Shown one piece after another: positions 24,719 through 37,235 of a stretch of DNA of 64,000 bases. Under the pieces are notes generated by a model. The model searched no databases. It saw only the letters and a program-made list of their open reading frames with translations, and had not been told where the DNA came from. The stretch is from Adenanthera pavonina (lineage: Eukaryota > Streptophyta > Magnoliopsida > Fabales > Fabaceae). Within the stretch, counting starts at the first letter, position 1; each line of letters opens with the position of its first letter. A program made the translations under genes and the position numbers. Location: the NCBI GenBank assembly GCA_026686845.1, contig JAIVEN010000010.1:30540001-30604000 (forward strand), in the 5' to 3' direction.

Positions 24719-25119
24719 TATGGTTCTATTGTGGTTCTACATCAAGTTGGATTTGATGGGTATATTTTGATGTTATATATATATATAGTATGATGGGGTG
24801 AAGTGCTTTTTTATTTATGTAGCTAGAAAATGGTACATTTTTTTGGTATAGATCCATAGTTAGTAAATTTTAGAGGTACATGGTTCTTTTTTGATAGACC
24901 GTACATGGGAATGGGACATATTATAGATTGGGACTAGACCTTATGTTTTGTATATGAAATACATAGGCAAGTGGCATGTACAGCTGCCATACCCCTTGCT
25001 TCTTTTTTGTAATAGGGGTACTACATAATGAATGACTAACTTTATATTATGTCCTCACAATGTATGTTTGTGGCTACATGTTGTAAACGATGTTAAAATT
25101 CAATTTAATCCTGATATAG
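24719..25119. other. 3' flank of the transposase
   Basis: AT-rich with a short (AT)n run near 24775. It probably holds the transposase 3' UTR and polyadenylation site, and grades into decayed copies of the minisatellite motif. Confidence 0.5.
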
Positions 25120-28100
25120 TTAAAATTCAATTAAACAAAGTCAAAATTGAGAAACTAAGCTAGAAAATTAGAATAAGAGATGTGGGAAAAATGAGTAAGA
25201 AGTTGTAAATCTATGGCTTCACTTTGATGACTAAAAAGTTAAAAATTTTATTCTTCAATATCAAAATTCAAAAAACACGTTGCAAAATTAGGACAACAAT
25301 ATTGCGAAATTGGAAGAAGAAATTGTAAATCTCTGCAACTATTTTGATGATTAAAACATTAAAATCTGATTCATCCGGGTTAAAATTGGGAACATGAGTT
25401 GCAAAATTAGAACGCCAAAGTTCCAAAATTGGAAGAATAAGTTGTAAAATCGGGAACCATTTTGATAATCATGAGGTGAAATCTGATTCTTTGGAGTTAA
25501 AATTGGGAACATGAGTTGCAAAATTAGAATGCGAATGACGTAAAATTGGAAGAATAAGTTGCAAAATCTGGAACCATTTTGATGATGATAAATGTGAAAT
25601 CTGATTCTTCGAAGTTAAAATTGGGAACACAAGTTGCAAAATTAGAACGCCAAAGTTGCAAAATTCGAAGAATAAGTTGTAAAATTTGGAACCATTTTGA
25701 TGATCATAATGGTGAAATCTGATTCTTTAGGGTTAAAGTTGGGAACATGAGTTGCATAATTATAACACGAATGTTGTAAAATTGGAAGAATAAGTTGCAA
25801 AATCTGAAACCATGTTAATGATCATGAAGGTGAAATCTGATTCTACGGGATTAAAATTGGGAATATGAGTTGGAAAATTAGAACTCGAATGTTGCAATAT
25901 TGGAAGAATATGTTGGAAAATCTGGAACTATTTTGATGATCATGAAGGTAAAATCTAATTCTTCGAGGTTAAAATTAGGAACATGAGTTGCATAATTATA
26001 ACACGAGTGTTGCAAAATTGGAAGAATAAGTTGCAAAATCTGAAACCGTGTTTATGATCATGAAGGTGAAATCTGATTCTTTGGGATTAAAATTGGGAAA
26101 AAGAGTTGCAAAATTAGAACGCAAAAGTTGCAAAATTGGAAGAATAAGTTGCAAAATCTGGAACTATTTTGATGATCATGAAGGTGAAATATGATTCTTC
26201 GAGGTTAAAATTGGGAACATGACTTGCAAAATTATAACACGAATGTTGCAAAATTGGAAGAATAAGTTGTAAAATCTGGAACCATGTTGATGATCATGAA
26301 GGTGAAATCTGATTGTTCGAGGTTAAAATTGGGAACATGAGTTGCAAAATTAGAACGCGAATGTTGCAAAATTGGAAGAATAAGTTGCAAAATATGGAAC
26401 CATTTTGATGAACATAATGGTGAAATCTGATTCCTTAGGGTTAATGTTGGGAACATGAATTGCATAATTATAACACGAGTGTTGCAAAATTGGAAGAATA
26501 AGTTGCAAAATCTGAAACCATGTTAATGATCATGAAGGTAAAATCTGATTCTTCGGGATTAAAATTGAGAACATGAGTTGCAAAATTAGAACGCAAAAGT
26601 TGCAAAATTGGAAGGATAAGTTGCAAAATCTGGAACCATATTTATGATCATGAAGGTGAAATCTGATTGTTTGAGGTTAAAATTGGGAACATGAGTTGAA
26701 AAATTAGAACGCGAATGTTGCAAAATTGGAAGAATAAGTTGCAAAATCTGAAACCATTTTGATGATCATTATGGTGAAATCTGATTCTTTAGGGTTAAAG
26801 TTGGGAACATGAGTTGCATAATTATAACACGAGTATTGCAAAATTGGAAGAATAAGTTGCAAAATTTGGAACCATGTTGATGATCATGAAGGTGAAATCT
26901 GATTCTTCGGGATTAAAATTGGGAAAAAGAGTTGCAAAATTAGAACTCGAATGTTGCAACATTGGAAGAATATGATGCAAAATCTGGAACTATTTTGATG
27001 ATCATGAATGTGAAATCTGATTGTTCGAGGTTAAAATTAGGAACATGAGTTGCATAATTATAACACGAGTGTTGCAAAATTGGAAGAATAAGTTGCAAAA
27101 TCTGAAACCGTGTTTATGATCATGAAGGTGAAATCTGATTCTTTGGGATTAAAATTGGGAAAAAGAGTTGCAAAATTAGAACGCAAAAGTTGCAAAATTG
27201 GAAGAATAAGTTGCAAAATCTGGAACTATTTTGATGATCATGAAGGTGAAATATGATTCTTCGAGGTTAAAATTGGGAACATGACTTGCAAAATTATAAC
27301 ACGAATGTTGCAAAATTGGAAGAATAAGTTGTAAAATCTGGAACCATGTTGATGATCATGAAGGTGAAATCTGATTGTTCGAGGTTAAAATTGGGAACAT
27401 GAGTTGCAAAATTAGAACGCGAATGTTGCAAAATTGGAAGAATAAGTTGCAAAATATGGAACCATTTTGATGAACATAATGGTGAAATCTGATTCCTTAG
27501 GGTTAATGTTGGGAACATGAATTGCATAATTATAACACGAGTGTTGCAAAATTGGAAGAATAAGTTGCAAAATCTGAAACCATGTTAATGATCATGAAGG
27601 TAAAATCTGATTCTTCGGGATTAAAATTGAGAACATGAGTTGCAAAATTAGAACGCAAAAGTTGCAAAATTGGAAGGATAAGTTGCAAAATCTGGAACCA
27701 TATTTATGATCATGAAGGTGAAATCTGATTGTTTGAGGTTAAAATTGGGAACATGAGTTGAAAAATTAGAACGCGAATGTTGCAAAATTGGAAGAATAAG
27801 TTGCAAAATCTGAAACCATTTTGATGATCATTATGGTGAAATCTGATTCTTTAGGGTTAAAGTTGGGAACATGAGTTGCATAATTATAACACGAGTATTG
27901 CAAAATTGGAAGAATAAGTTGCAAAATTTGGAACCATGTTGATGATCATGAAGGTGAAATCTGATTCTTCGGGATTAAAATTGGGAAAAAGAGTTGCAAA
28001 ATTAGAACTCGAATGTTGCAACATTGGAAGAATATGATGCAAAATCTGGAACTATTTTGATGATCATGAATGTGAAATCTGATTGTTCGAGGTTAAAATT

Positions 28101-29960
28101 AGGAACATGAGTTGCAAAATTATAACACGAATGTTGCAAAATTGGAAGAATAGTTTGCAAAATCTGGAACCATTTTGATGATCATAATGGTGAAATCTGA
28201 TTCTTTAGGGTTTAAGTTGGGAACATGAGTTGCATAATTATAATACGAATGTTGCAAAATTGGAAGAATAAGTTGCAAAATCTGAAACCGTGTTAATGAT
28301 CATGAAGGTGAAATATGATTCTTCAAGGTTAAAATTAGGAACATGAGTTGCAAAATTATTACACGAATGTTGCAAAATTGGAAGAATAGTTTGCAAAATC
28401 TAGAACCATTTTGGTAATCATAATGGTGAATCTGATTCTTTAGGGTTTAATTTGGGAACATGAGTTGCATAATTATAACACGAATGTTGCAAAATTGGAA
28501 GAATAAGTTGCAAAATCTGGAACCATGTTGATGATCATGAAGGTGAAATCTGATTCTTCGATGTTAAAATTGGGAACATGCGTTGCAAAATTAGAACGCG
28601 AATGTTGCAAAATTGGAAGAATAAGTTGTAAAATCTGGAACCATTTTGATGATCATAAAGGTGAAATCTATTTGTTTAGGGTTAAAGTTGGAAACATGAG
28701 TTGCATAATTATAACACGAGTGTTGTAAAATTGAAAAAATAAGTTGCAAAATCTGAAACCATGTTAATGATCATGAAGATGAAATCTGATTCTTCGGGAT
28801 TAAAATTGGGAAAAAGAGTTGCAAAATTAGAACGGAAAAGTTGCAAAATTGGAAGGATAAGTTGCAAAATCTGAAACCATGTTTATGATCATGAAGGTGA
28901 AATCTGATTGTTTGAGGTTAAAATTGGGAACATGAGTTGAAAAATTAGAACGCGAATGTTGCAAAATTGGAAGAATAAGTTGCAAAATCTGAAACCATTT
29001 TGATGATCATTATGATGAAATCTGATTCTTTAGGGTTAAAGTTGGGAACATGAGTTGCACAATTATAACACTAGTGTTGCAAAATTGGAAGAATAAGTTG
29101 CAAAATCTGAAACCATGTTAATGATCATGAAGGTGAAATCTGATTCTTCGGGATTAAAATTGGAAAAAAGAGTTGCATAATTATAACACGAGTGTTGTAA
29201 AATTGGAAGAATAAGTTGCAAAATCTAGAACTATTTTGATGATCATGAAGGTTAAATATAATTCTTCGAGGTTAAAATTGGGAACATGAGTTGTAAAATT
29301 GGAAGAATAAGTTGCAAAATCTGGATCCATTTTGATAATCATAATGATGAAATCTGATTCTTTAGGGTTAAAGTTAGGAACATGAGTTGCATAATTATAA
29401 CACGAGTGTTGCGAAATTGGAAGAATAAGTTACAAAATCTAAAACCATGTTAATGATCATGAATGTGAAATCTGATTCTTCGAGGTTAAAATTAGGAACA
29501 TGAGTTGCAAAATTATAACACGAATGTTGCAAAATTGGAAGAATAGTTTGCAAAATCTGGAACCATTTTGATGATCATGAGGGTGAAATATGATTCTTTG
29601 AGGTTAAAATTGGGAACATGACTTGCAAAATTATAACACGAATGTTGCAAAATTGGAAGAATAAGTTGCAAAATCTGAAACCGTGTTAATGATCATGAAG
29701 GTAAAATCTGATTCTTCAAGTTTAAAATTAGAAACATGAGTTGCAAAATTAGAACGCGAAAGTTGCAAAATTGGAAGAATATGTTGCAAAATCTGGAACC
29801 ATTTTGATGATCATGATGGTGAAATCTGATTCTTTTGGGTTAAAATTGGAAATATGAGTTGGAAAATTAGAAGAATAAGTTGCAAATCCCTGAAGCTTTT
29901 TCGATGATTAAGAAGTGGTAAATCCATTGACTAACTTTGATGCTTAAGAAGTTAAACATT
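25120..29960. repeat. 4.8 kb minisatellite, 118-bp unit, about 40 copies
   Basis: The unit is about 118 bp with landmarks TTGCAAAATTAGAACGCGAA, then TTGCAAAATTGGAAGAATAA, CTGGAACCATTTTGATGATC, GAAGGTGAAATCTGATTCTT and GGTTAAAATTGGGAACATGA. It alternates AGAACGCGAA-type and ATAACACGAG-type variants. Copies at the edges (25120-25300 and after 29840) are more diverged than central ones, the pattern of unequal exchange. It lies between the 3' ends of the two convergent MULE genes. Open frames inside are periodic artefacts. Confidence 0.95.
25972..28095. repeat. 1062-bp higher-order tandem duplication in the array
   Basis: The block 25972-27033 recurs at 27034-28095. The offset is exactly 1062 bp, nine 118-bp units, and every stretch I compared by eye was identical, including rare variants such as GAAACCGTGTTTATGATCAT and GATTCCTTAGGGTTAATG. 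The flanking units differ, so the boundaries are real to within one unit. Confidence 0.93.
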
Positions 29961-30611
29961 TGAGTTGCAATATGTCAGTACAAATTTGCAAAGGTATTTC
30001 TTCCGTAATTGTTTAACTTGTTTTTTACGCTTGAGTTAGCAAATATTTGTTAGTGCTTTTTTTGTGATATGCCAATCAGATTGCCAAATATGGAATTATT
30101 GTACCATACCAAATTGCTATAGATGTTGCAAATTCTATTAGGTTAATTTTTTGTTGACTTTGGGTGGATTGAGTTCAGGTGAACCCAGATCTACCAAAAA
30201 GGGAAAAAAAATTCAACTCATATGCTTATCAAATTGAAATAACTGAACAACCCATGAAAGAGATTTTCTTGATTAGAGGCCACATATATACAGTGGTAGC
30301 CAAAACACTAATGGTTGGAAATCTTACAACAAAAATGGGGTTATAATGTCATCTTGATGCCAGTGACGTTACTACAACAAAAAATTACTATATTTACAAT
30401 GTGAAATTCATACATTGTTAACAACATTCACATTTATCCTACTTTCTCTCTACCCTCTTTCCTTTGTTTCTAGTTGTCATACAAGTCATGACTTTATCTT
30501 TCTCCATATTTTGGGGATGATTGAGTAGCCAGCAAAGCAAGTCAATTCGAAACTGCAACAATTGGGGCTAAACATACAACACAAATATAAGTCAGAACTT
30601 ATTGACTTCAA
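29961..30611. other. Gap between the minisatellite and the protease gene
   Basis: No gene seen. Since the protease is on the minus strand, this is its 3' flank and may hold its polyadenylation site. Confidence 0.5.
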
Positions 30612-33600
30612 TTATGAAGACTTCAACAAATGACTTCTATTAACATTACTCATATTTGTAAAATCCATCATTGTTAACCCATTATCCTTTACCGTATTGT
30701 CCCATTCTTGGAGGTACTTGATGACATAAATGCCACAGTCATATCTACACACAACAATCATGACTAAAATCAACATATAGGTGGGCATGGATAAAAATCT
30801 GCCAAAAACATACAACTTACGTATTAGGTTGTGTTGGCAAAGGTTCAAATTTGATATCAATGTTAGGCTCATGTGGATAAACATCTGGTTTCACAGTTTG
30901 GAGTACTTTGTTGAAGCAGTTCCTCTACAAAGTTAAAACAAGTAACATAAATTAAGTGGACAACATGTAGAATGAAACAATAAACTGATGCAACCAATTA
31001 ACTGTATTTCTGAAAAGCACATTACATAGTCTGCTAGACCCTAGGGCAGTGTTTATAACCAACAAAATTAAACCTAGTCCACGTGGTGACATTCAAGGGT
31101 TGAGGCAAATGCTTACTCAGTAATGAAAAATAGCAAGGCAAGACAAAAAAATTAAAAAAAGACTACTAAAAACACACAGCAACAACACTAGATATAAAAC
31201 AATTAAAATGAAATGTAACATAAATAATGACAATTCATACCGTCAAACCAGCCAAAATCTTCTTCTCCTTTGTAACATTATTGGGCTCACCATCCTTTTT
31301 CTTCTTCTTCATTTTCTCCATTGGTCCTTCTAATGAATCCAGAACATACATCTTGCTGTCTTTCATGTTAATACAAAAAACAAACCAATGGAGATTAAAC
31401 ACTGCGGGTGCAAAAATGAGGTCACAATCTGCAATGTTGTAGCCTAGTATATCAGGCATTATCATTTTTTTCACTTTAGCATCTTCCACGGTCCAGTGTA
31501 ATCTTTTGACAATGATGATTCTCTATAAATAACAACAACAATAAATCAATCATAGATAAAGATATCAGACAATAATACAAATACATTTATATGAATTTCC
31601 ACACACCATAAACTCAGGACTAAAGATGTGACGACGCACACTCCCTTCACGCTTCTGGTCACCCACTAAAGTTTGTGCAATTAGAGTTATGAGACCAGAA
31701 TGGATCCACTTTCTGGGACCTAAGCACTGACAATTTGCTCGAGTAAGGTTGTAATTGTACATGTCAATAATCACTCTGTTAATTGATAAGCACACTACAT
31801 TAGTTATATAATTCTTTATATCTCATAGTATATGTAAAGCAACAAGTATAGATAAACTTACACATCACCCTCATCCTCATCGGCATCCTCCCTGTCCTCA
31901 TCCTCCCCAGTCTTCCTAATGCACCAGTTGTAACATTCTTTCTTCAGGTTAAATCTCCCTCTCTAGTTCATCGATTCCTGAATAAATGGTGACCATTTTA
32001 GCTCTTTTTTCCCACGTTTAGATCTTCGCACAGGAGGTTCATTTGTTCTCTTCCTCTTCACATTTTTGCTAGCAGAAGCAGATGAAAAATCTCCATCTTG
32101 ATCTTCTTCTTTTTCATCCTCTTCTCCATCAACTCTATCATGTCTATCATCTCCATCATCCTCATGTCTATCATCTCCATCATCCCCATTATCTCCATCG
32201 CCATCATCTTTGTCATGTTCATCTTGCCCTTCATTCTCCTCATTCAGTTTCCTTTGCACATCACTCTAAATGATGTTGTTTTGGACTCTAATCAATTGAT
32301 GAAAAAATTCAGTTTCAAATTGTTGGAGACGATCTTGGAACCAAGTGAATAAGGCTTTGATTTCTTGTACCAACATTCACACATTAAGTTTTACAACCCT
32401 AAAAAGCATATAATTCTCAATCATCCTTCAAAAGTAGAATGCATACCGGATGGTGTAATGAAGATGGACCTGGCATACTAGTGGTTGGAGCATTAGGAGT
32501 CCCAAAAAGAAGTCTATGTTCACTATTTGTTTCCCTATCCACTCGAGACTTAACATTTGTCCAATTCCAATATTGTAGCAATGGTTCACCCACATGTCTT
32601 GGTGTGTCCCCCAATGGAAAGTGTTTAAAAAAAAATATCTGCAAAATAAATTCTTTGTTAGATGCTAAAAATTTAGTGAACAACATATAGAAGAGTTTGA
32701 CACAAACCATGAGGAAGAATAAGCAACCACCGATGCTTGCCTTCTTCTTTCCTTTTCGAATGGCCAACTTATATGATGACACTTCCTTAACAAGTTCGGA
32801 CAATAAAAATGATGACCAGTCATACTCTTCTGGCCTTGTCTTCCTGCTCACCACTTTAATCAATCGATCACTAACAGTTGAACTTGATGATAGAGAAAGA
32901 AAATTCCCAAACATAAACAACATTAACAGTGTTTCAAATTTGTCTTCCTCCCCCCGGATACTATCCTTTTGTTCAAATCAGTAAAGACGACTCCTTGGAA
33001 TTCTTCCTTCATTTGCACTAAGGAATCACTGTCAACATCCAAAATAACAGGCTTTCCACCATAGGGTATACCAAGGATAGAATGCACATCCTCAGCATGA
33101 ACAACAACTTGTCTTCCTCTAACTGCAAGTGTTGATGTTGGTGGGTCATATGAATTTATAAGTACCTCACATAGCTCCCTAGGCAGCCTTTCACAACTAA
33201 AATTTAAGATTGATCCAAAACCCATTGAAATTACTCTTTCCTTTAATCTTTCATTGCACTTGATATAATCCACCACTTCCTTAAGTTGACTAGGTGAGCA
33301 TCTTGTGTTCATTAGCATCTACACATCAAAAGAATAATATAATATAATATAGTACAACAGAAAACTTTAATTTGTATAACCAATCATCATATCTAATAAG
33401 ATGAATATCATACCTTACTAGAATTTTTTTCTTCTTTTGCTACATTCCTTTTTATTGTATCTTTCTTGTAACAATCTTTCTGACGCTTTGTCATCCTATT
33501 CCAAGCTTGCATAAGTGGTTCATTTGCATCTATAATATTCTTGTATTTTTCTTTATTTTTCTCAAAGAATTCACCTCTGAACTTATTAAGTCCAGTACTA

Positions 33601-33692
33601 TACTTTTTATGTTCCTCTTTCTTGTCCTTTGTCATGCTCTTATAACACAAAATATTCACATCATAAGCAAATCTATTCAAACAAATAAACAA
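30612..33692 (-). pseudogene. ULP1-like (C48) cysteine protease gene of the MULE
   Basis: Minus-strand multi-exon gene. Exons inferred from splice signals: 33414-~33692, 32708-33318, 32447-32638, ~31862-32375, 31607-31775, 31241-31522, 30821-30924, 30612-30744. The N-terminal half is the plant-transposon domain that usually precedes ULP1 (LKEVVDYIKCNERLKERV; HSILGIPYGGKPV). An acidic Asp/Glu-rich tract and a basic NLS-like stretch (KRKRTNEPPVRRSKRGKK) follow. The protease domain shows TRANCQCLGPRKW, His in FNLHWFVF, Asp in YVLDSL and, across a clean splice, Gln and Cys in QPNTYDCGIYVIKY. These enzymes cleave SUMO or similar modifiers in the nucleus; that role here is inferred. Breaks: a one-base shift at a G run near 32957 and two TAG codons in the fourth listed exon (near 32268 and 31968). 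The whole catalytic set is preserved. Confidence 0.9.
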
Positions 33693-35065
33693 ATTAATGC
33701 TAACCAGAATTTAGTCATGATAGAAATCAGGATACAGTTTACAATTATCTGTTTAATTTTTTTTTTGTTGAAACTGTTTACAAACACATCCAATTTGTAC
33801 ATAAGTTATCTCTTTAAGATTTTTGTATTTGCTCTGATAATTAAAATAGAATTTATATTAAAAAGAATGCAATTTCAAAGTTGAACCTATGAATATGATA
33901 TTATGCATTCACTCGATTTGACTCTAAAATGCACAAGGTCCAGTTGAGAAGTTCTGTGATAGGAATCATTCGTATATGAGAAGTTCCAATGGAGGTAATT
34001 ATATAAAATAAGCCATACAAATAGAAGGGAGTGATTGAGTAAAATGGTAATACCTTAGCACACACTAGAGAGTGAAGATTTTCCTCATAAGTAAAAGATG
34101 ATAAATAAATATGGCACCAAATTGAAATAAGATAATTGGAAAAGCACATCAACAATGAAAAATCATTCTGAGACAAAAAATTAACCAATGCTGATGCACA
34201 CAATTATTATCCTTTAAAGCACAAGTAAATTGTTGAAGAAGAGAGAATGGATGAATGTATGTCCGAAATTCCAGGAAGGGAAGGTATTGGTGACAAACTT
34301 GAATGGGTTTTCTTCACCTTAATCCATTAATAAGGAAGACAATTTGGAAATCAACATGACTATGACATTTTTTGTATAGAGTTTCTCCACATCTTTACTC
34401 AAATTCATCTTTATGTATTCGTCTGGCTTTTGTAAAAGGAGGGTAATATCTAAGATAAACACATACATATATTAGTTTCAGTAGATCATAGATGTTTATT
34501 ATTGTAGATACCCTTATCAGATTCCATCTCATTGAACTGAACTGAACCAGTGGTACAACAACTAGGTGATCTATATCATTCTAAAGTAATGTTGAACAAA
34601 ATAAGTTTTAGGTCAGTTGTGCCTGCATAAGATAAGTCTGAGGCTAACAAAGAATTTGTATATGCAAAAGTGATTCAAAAACAAATTTAATAACACATTG
34701 CTAATATAAAAAGACAGTGACCAAACCATTGCACCAATGCAATGTATATGAGCTGACCTACACGATTAGTGGAACAAGTCCATTCCTTCCCTCGGTGGAA
34801 CTGTTACATTCATATGACATCATGTTTCGAGTTTTCATGTGTTGAAATACATCATGCTTTCACTCAACAAAATTTCTTTAAGAATTATAACACCTCTCTG
34901 AGTATGAACTCATCTAATTAAGTCTTAACCCAGAGAAGTATAAAACCCAGCAGTAAATAATATACATAAGATGTACAAAGAAGGGTTTAGCACAATGATA
35001 CAAGGCTAACAAATGAATTTAATGAAATTTGAGAAGCATACACCAACCTTAAAGAAGAAAAAATG
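33693..35065. other. Gap inside the MULE, upstream of the protease exons
   Basis: AT-rich and mostly structureless. One minus-strand frame near 34325-34225 (NPFKFVTNTFPSWNFGHTF) is open but unrecognised. It could be intron of the chimeric minus-strand transcript. Confidence 0.45.
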
Positions 35066-35173
35066 AGAGATTCAGAGATGATGGAAGGGCTACTGGTTAA
35101 GCTTCAACGTCACTAGGCTAGCCATATTAGACAATACAATCTCATCTGCATTGGGATGTCTACTTTTCATTGT
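35066..35173 (-). pseudogene. Captured exon of plastid glycerol-3-phosphate acyltransferase (second)
   Basis: After an acceptor (CATGTTTCAG) the minus strand reads MKSRHPNADEIVLSNMA. This matches the SG-x-P-x-A-(D/N)-EIVLSNM stretch that follows the preceding exon in plant stromal GPAT (the ATS1 family, first acylation of plastid lipid synthesis). After SNM it changes into a segment (35066-35118) that also occurs upstream at 37241-37290, and it reaches a stop (TAG), so the exon is fused to other DNA. It cannot encode acyltransferase activity because the catalytic H-x4-D lies in later exons that are absent. Confidence 0.75.
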
Positions 35174-35377
35174 CTGAAACATGATTGCAATTAAACTCAT
35201 TTATGTCATTCAAATGCCAGAAAGATAAATGGATGGATCAAGATATTAAACTGCAGCACAATAACATAATACTAAAATTGTTTATGTCCTGACAAAGTAT
35301 ATCCACATTAATTAGTCAATAGTGGCATGTGAATTTTCATACCTAGAAAAGTTCAAGTAAAGATTAAACCACAAAAA

Positions 35378-35380
<3 letters not shown>

Positions 35381-35413
<33 letters not shown>
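35381..35413. repeat. (AC)n microsatellite
   Basis: About 16 uninterrupted AC dinucleotides inside the MULE. Confidence 0.98.
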
Positions 35414-35416
<3 letters not shown>

Positions 35417-35999
35417 TTCACCAGAGAAATACAAAATTCTGAAAGCTAAAATTCAAATCAATTCTTCGGCTTGTGATTTAGTAACAGTAATGTATCCAAG
35501 TCTTAAGCAATTACAAAGAGAAAAACAGAAGTAAGAGATAGGAGCATGATTTGATAATCAAACAAGTCTACTTTCACTTTACGAATGACAAGAAAACATA
35601 TTAAAGACAACATAGCAATACAAAGCAAACCAACATTAATGCAACACCAAAAGCAATATGCCAATCATGAGGTAATGCTTGAAATTAAACACAAATAGAT
35701 TAAAAAAACACAGGCACAAGAAATCATTAATACTTGAAACACACTATTTTGGAGGTTCAGTATGAAATTCTAAATACTTAATGATTTTCTTCTGATGTTA
35801 GGAATGATTTAGTCAAATAGATCATGGTCAAGTATCTCACTGACGTCGTATCTATTACAAAATAAAGTGATTGCAAACAAAATGAATGCATTGTTTATGC
35901 ATATGACAAAATGGAAAGCTTGCATCTATTTAAAATTAAGGCATTAGGAATAATGCATAGATTTATATGAATATAGACAAAATGAACTAAAACGTATCG

Positions 36000-36095
36000 T
36001 ATTTTTATAGCTCAGGTACAATTCCTCCATTCCTGTAGCAACATTGGAAGGTAGAGATCTTGCTTCTACTTCCTTCTTGATTCTTGACAGAAGTT
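36000..36095 (-). pseudogene. Captured exon of plastid glycerol-3-phosphate acyltransferase (first)
   Basis: After an acceptor (ATATTTGCAG) the minus strand reads ELLSRIKKEVEARSLPSNVA and then TGMEELYLSYKNT. This is the well-conserved N-terminal helical region of plant stromal GPAT (typical form LLS-x-I-x-x-E-x-E-x-x-x-LP-x-NVA-x-GMEELY-x-x-YKN). It lies 0.83 kb upstream of the second GPAT exon, in the natural order and strand, so a genomic piece including an intron was taken up. The expected donor after YKN is weak (AATACGATAC). The host gene itself is not in this window. Confidence 0.8.
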
Positions 36096-36213
36096 CTGCA
36101 AATATACAAAAAATATTCAGCAGAAAAATCAACTTTTTATGGTTTGATGCAAAAAGCATGCTGGAAAATAAGAGTACAACAAGAAGTGAAATTTTATATA
36201 AACTATGCCTCAA

Positions 36214-37235
36214 AGTAATTAATTCCTTAAGTAGTTATTCATTGTCTAAAATATAATATACCCCCACCATCTCTTCTGAATTCTTGTATCAACATCTCAG
36301 ACTAATAAAGTAAATGTTTCTGCATCTTATCATCTAACTTTGCACCTTTTCATTTTATTAACAAATCTAGATTCCAGCTCTGCCAATAGCTTAGGAAAAA
36401 AAAATGCTAAAGATGGCAAGCATAAAAAACTTTTATCGAGATTCAACTTAATGCTGCCCCATTACGACCTTTCCCACTCAAGATTTGGCTTGTGATCATC
36501 CCAACAATGAGTATGTAAAAAATGAAGTTAAATGTTTCCAAAATCATGAAGAACATCAGCAACCCCAAAAAACTTAAAATAAATAAATAAATAAATAACT
36601 TACAAAAGAGAAGAAAATAATCATTTAAAATACAAGATGCACTTCATAAAATAAAATGGTAAAGTGCAAAATAAATAATTATAGTTAAAAAAAGACTAAT
36701 GATTTGAATTATGATACAAGCAACTACATAACAATTTATATCAGTGCAAGAACCCACTCTTTTGAATTTTACTAGCACTCTATTATCTAAATTCCATCCT
36801 TTGGAGGAGCCAAATACAATAATGGGAGCTTTCAGTTTAACCTAATTAATCTGGACATTCTTCCAATTTTTACACAATATATCAGAAGATTTTTGTTATG
36901 GTAGAAGAAGAAGAAAGAAAGAAAGAATCAACGACAATGCATTACTTCTCAAATGCCTTTCCCTCGAATCTACAAGCTAATTATTATTGGGACTAGTTAA
37001 ATCCTAACAGTCTTTCATCTAAGTTGGCTAATAACGCTCGAGTTCCAGCTCCTTTATTTATTCCTCTATCAATTTCATAGTTTCTGTTTTTGATTTCTAA
37101 GCCTTTACCAAGAATATCATACTGTAAATTGAATAATATTTTTTCAACACAAATTGGTGGATGATATTATTTGTAGAAATACAAAGAAACAAGAATAAAG
37201 GAAATATATTTTAACAGTTTAAATGACCTTCACAA
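36214..37235. other. Gap between the MULE leader exon and the GPAT exons
   Basis: AT-rich DNA with an (AAAT)n run near 36577 and GAAA repeats near 36912. Nothing coding seen; a candidate intron of the minus-strand gene. Confidence 0.5.

Noticed and set aside
26232..27527. Two identical 77-codon minus-strand ORFs (MQFMFPTLTLRNQ...)
   Set aside because: They are periodic open frames of the 118-bp minisatellite, duplicated by the 1062-bp block; no domain, no start context, and the unit length is not a multiple of three.
25120..29960. CRISPR-like array
   Set aside because: The units are contiguous, diverged repeats with no unique spacers, in a plant nuclear transposon.
32082..32352. Plus-strand His/Leu-rich and Ile-rich ORFs
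   Set aside because: Antisense shadows of the Asp/Glu-rich tract in the minus-strand ULP1 gene.
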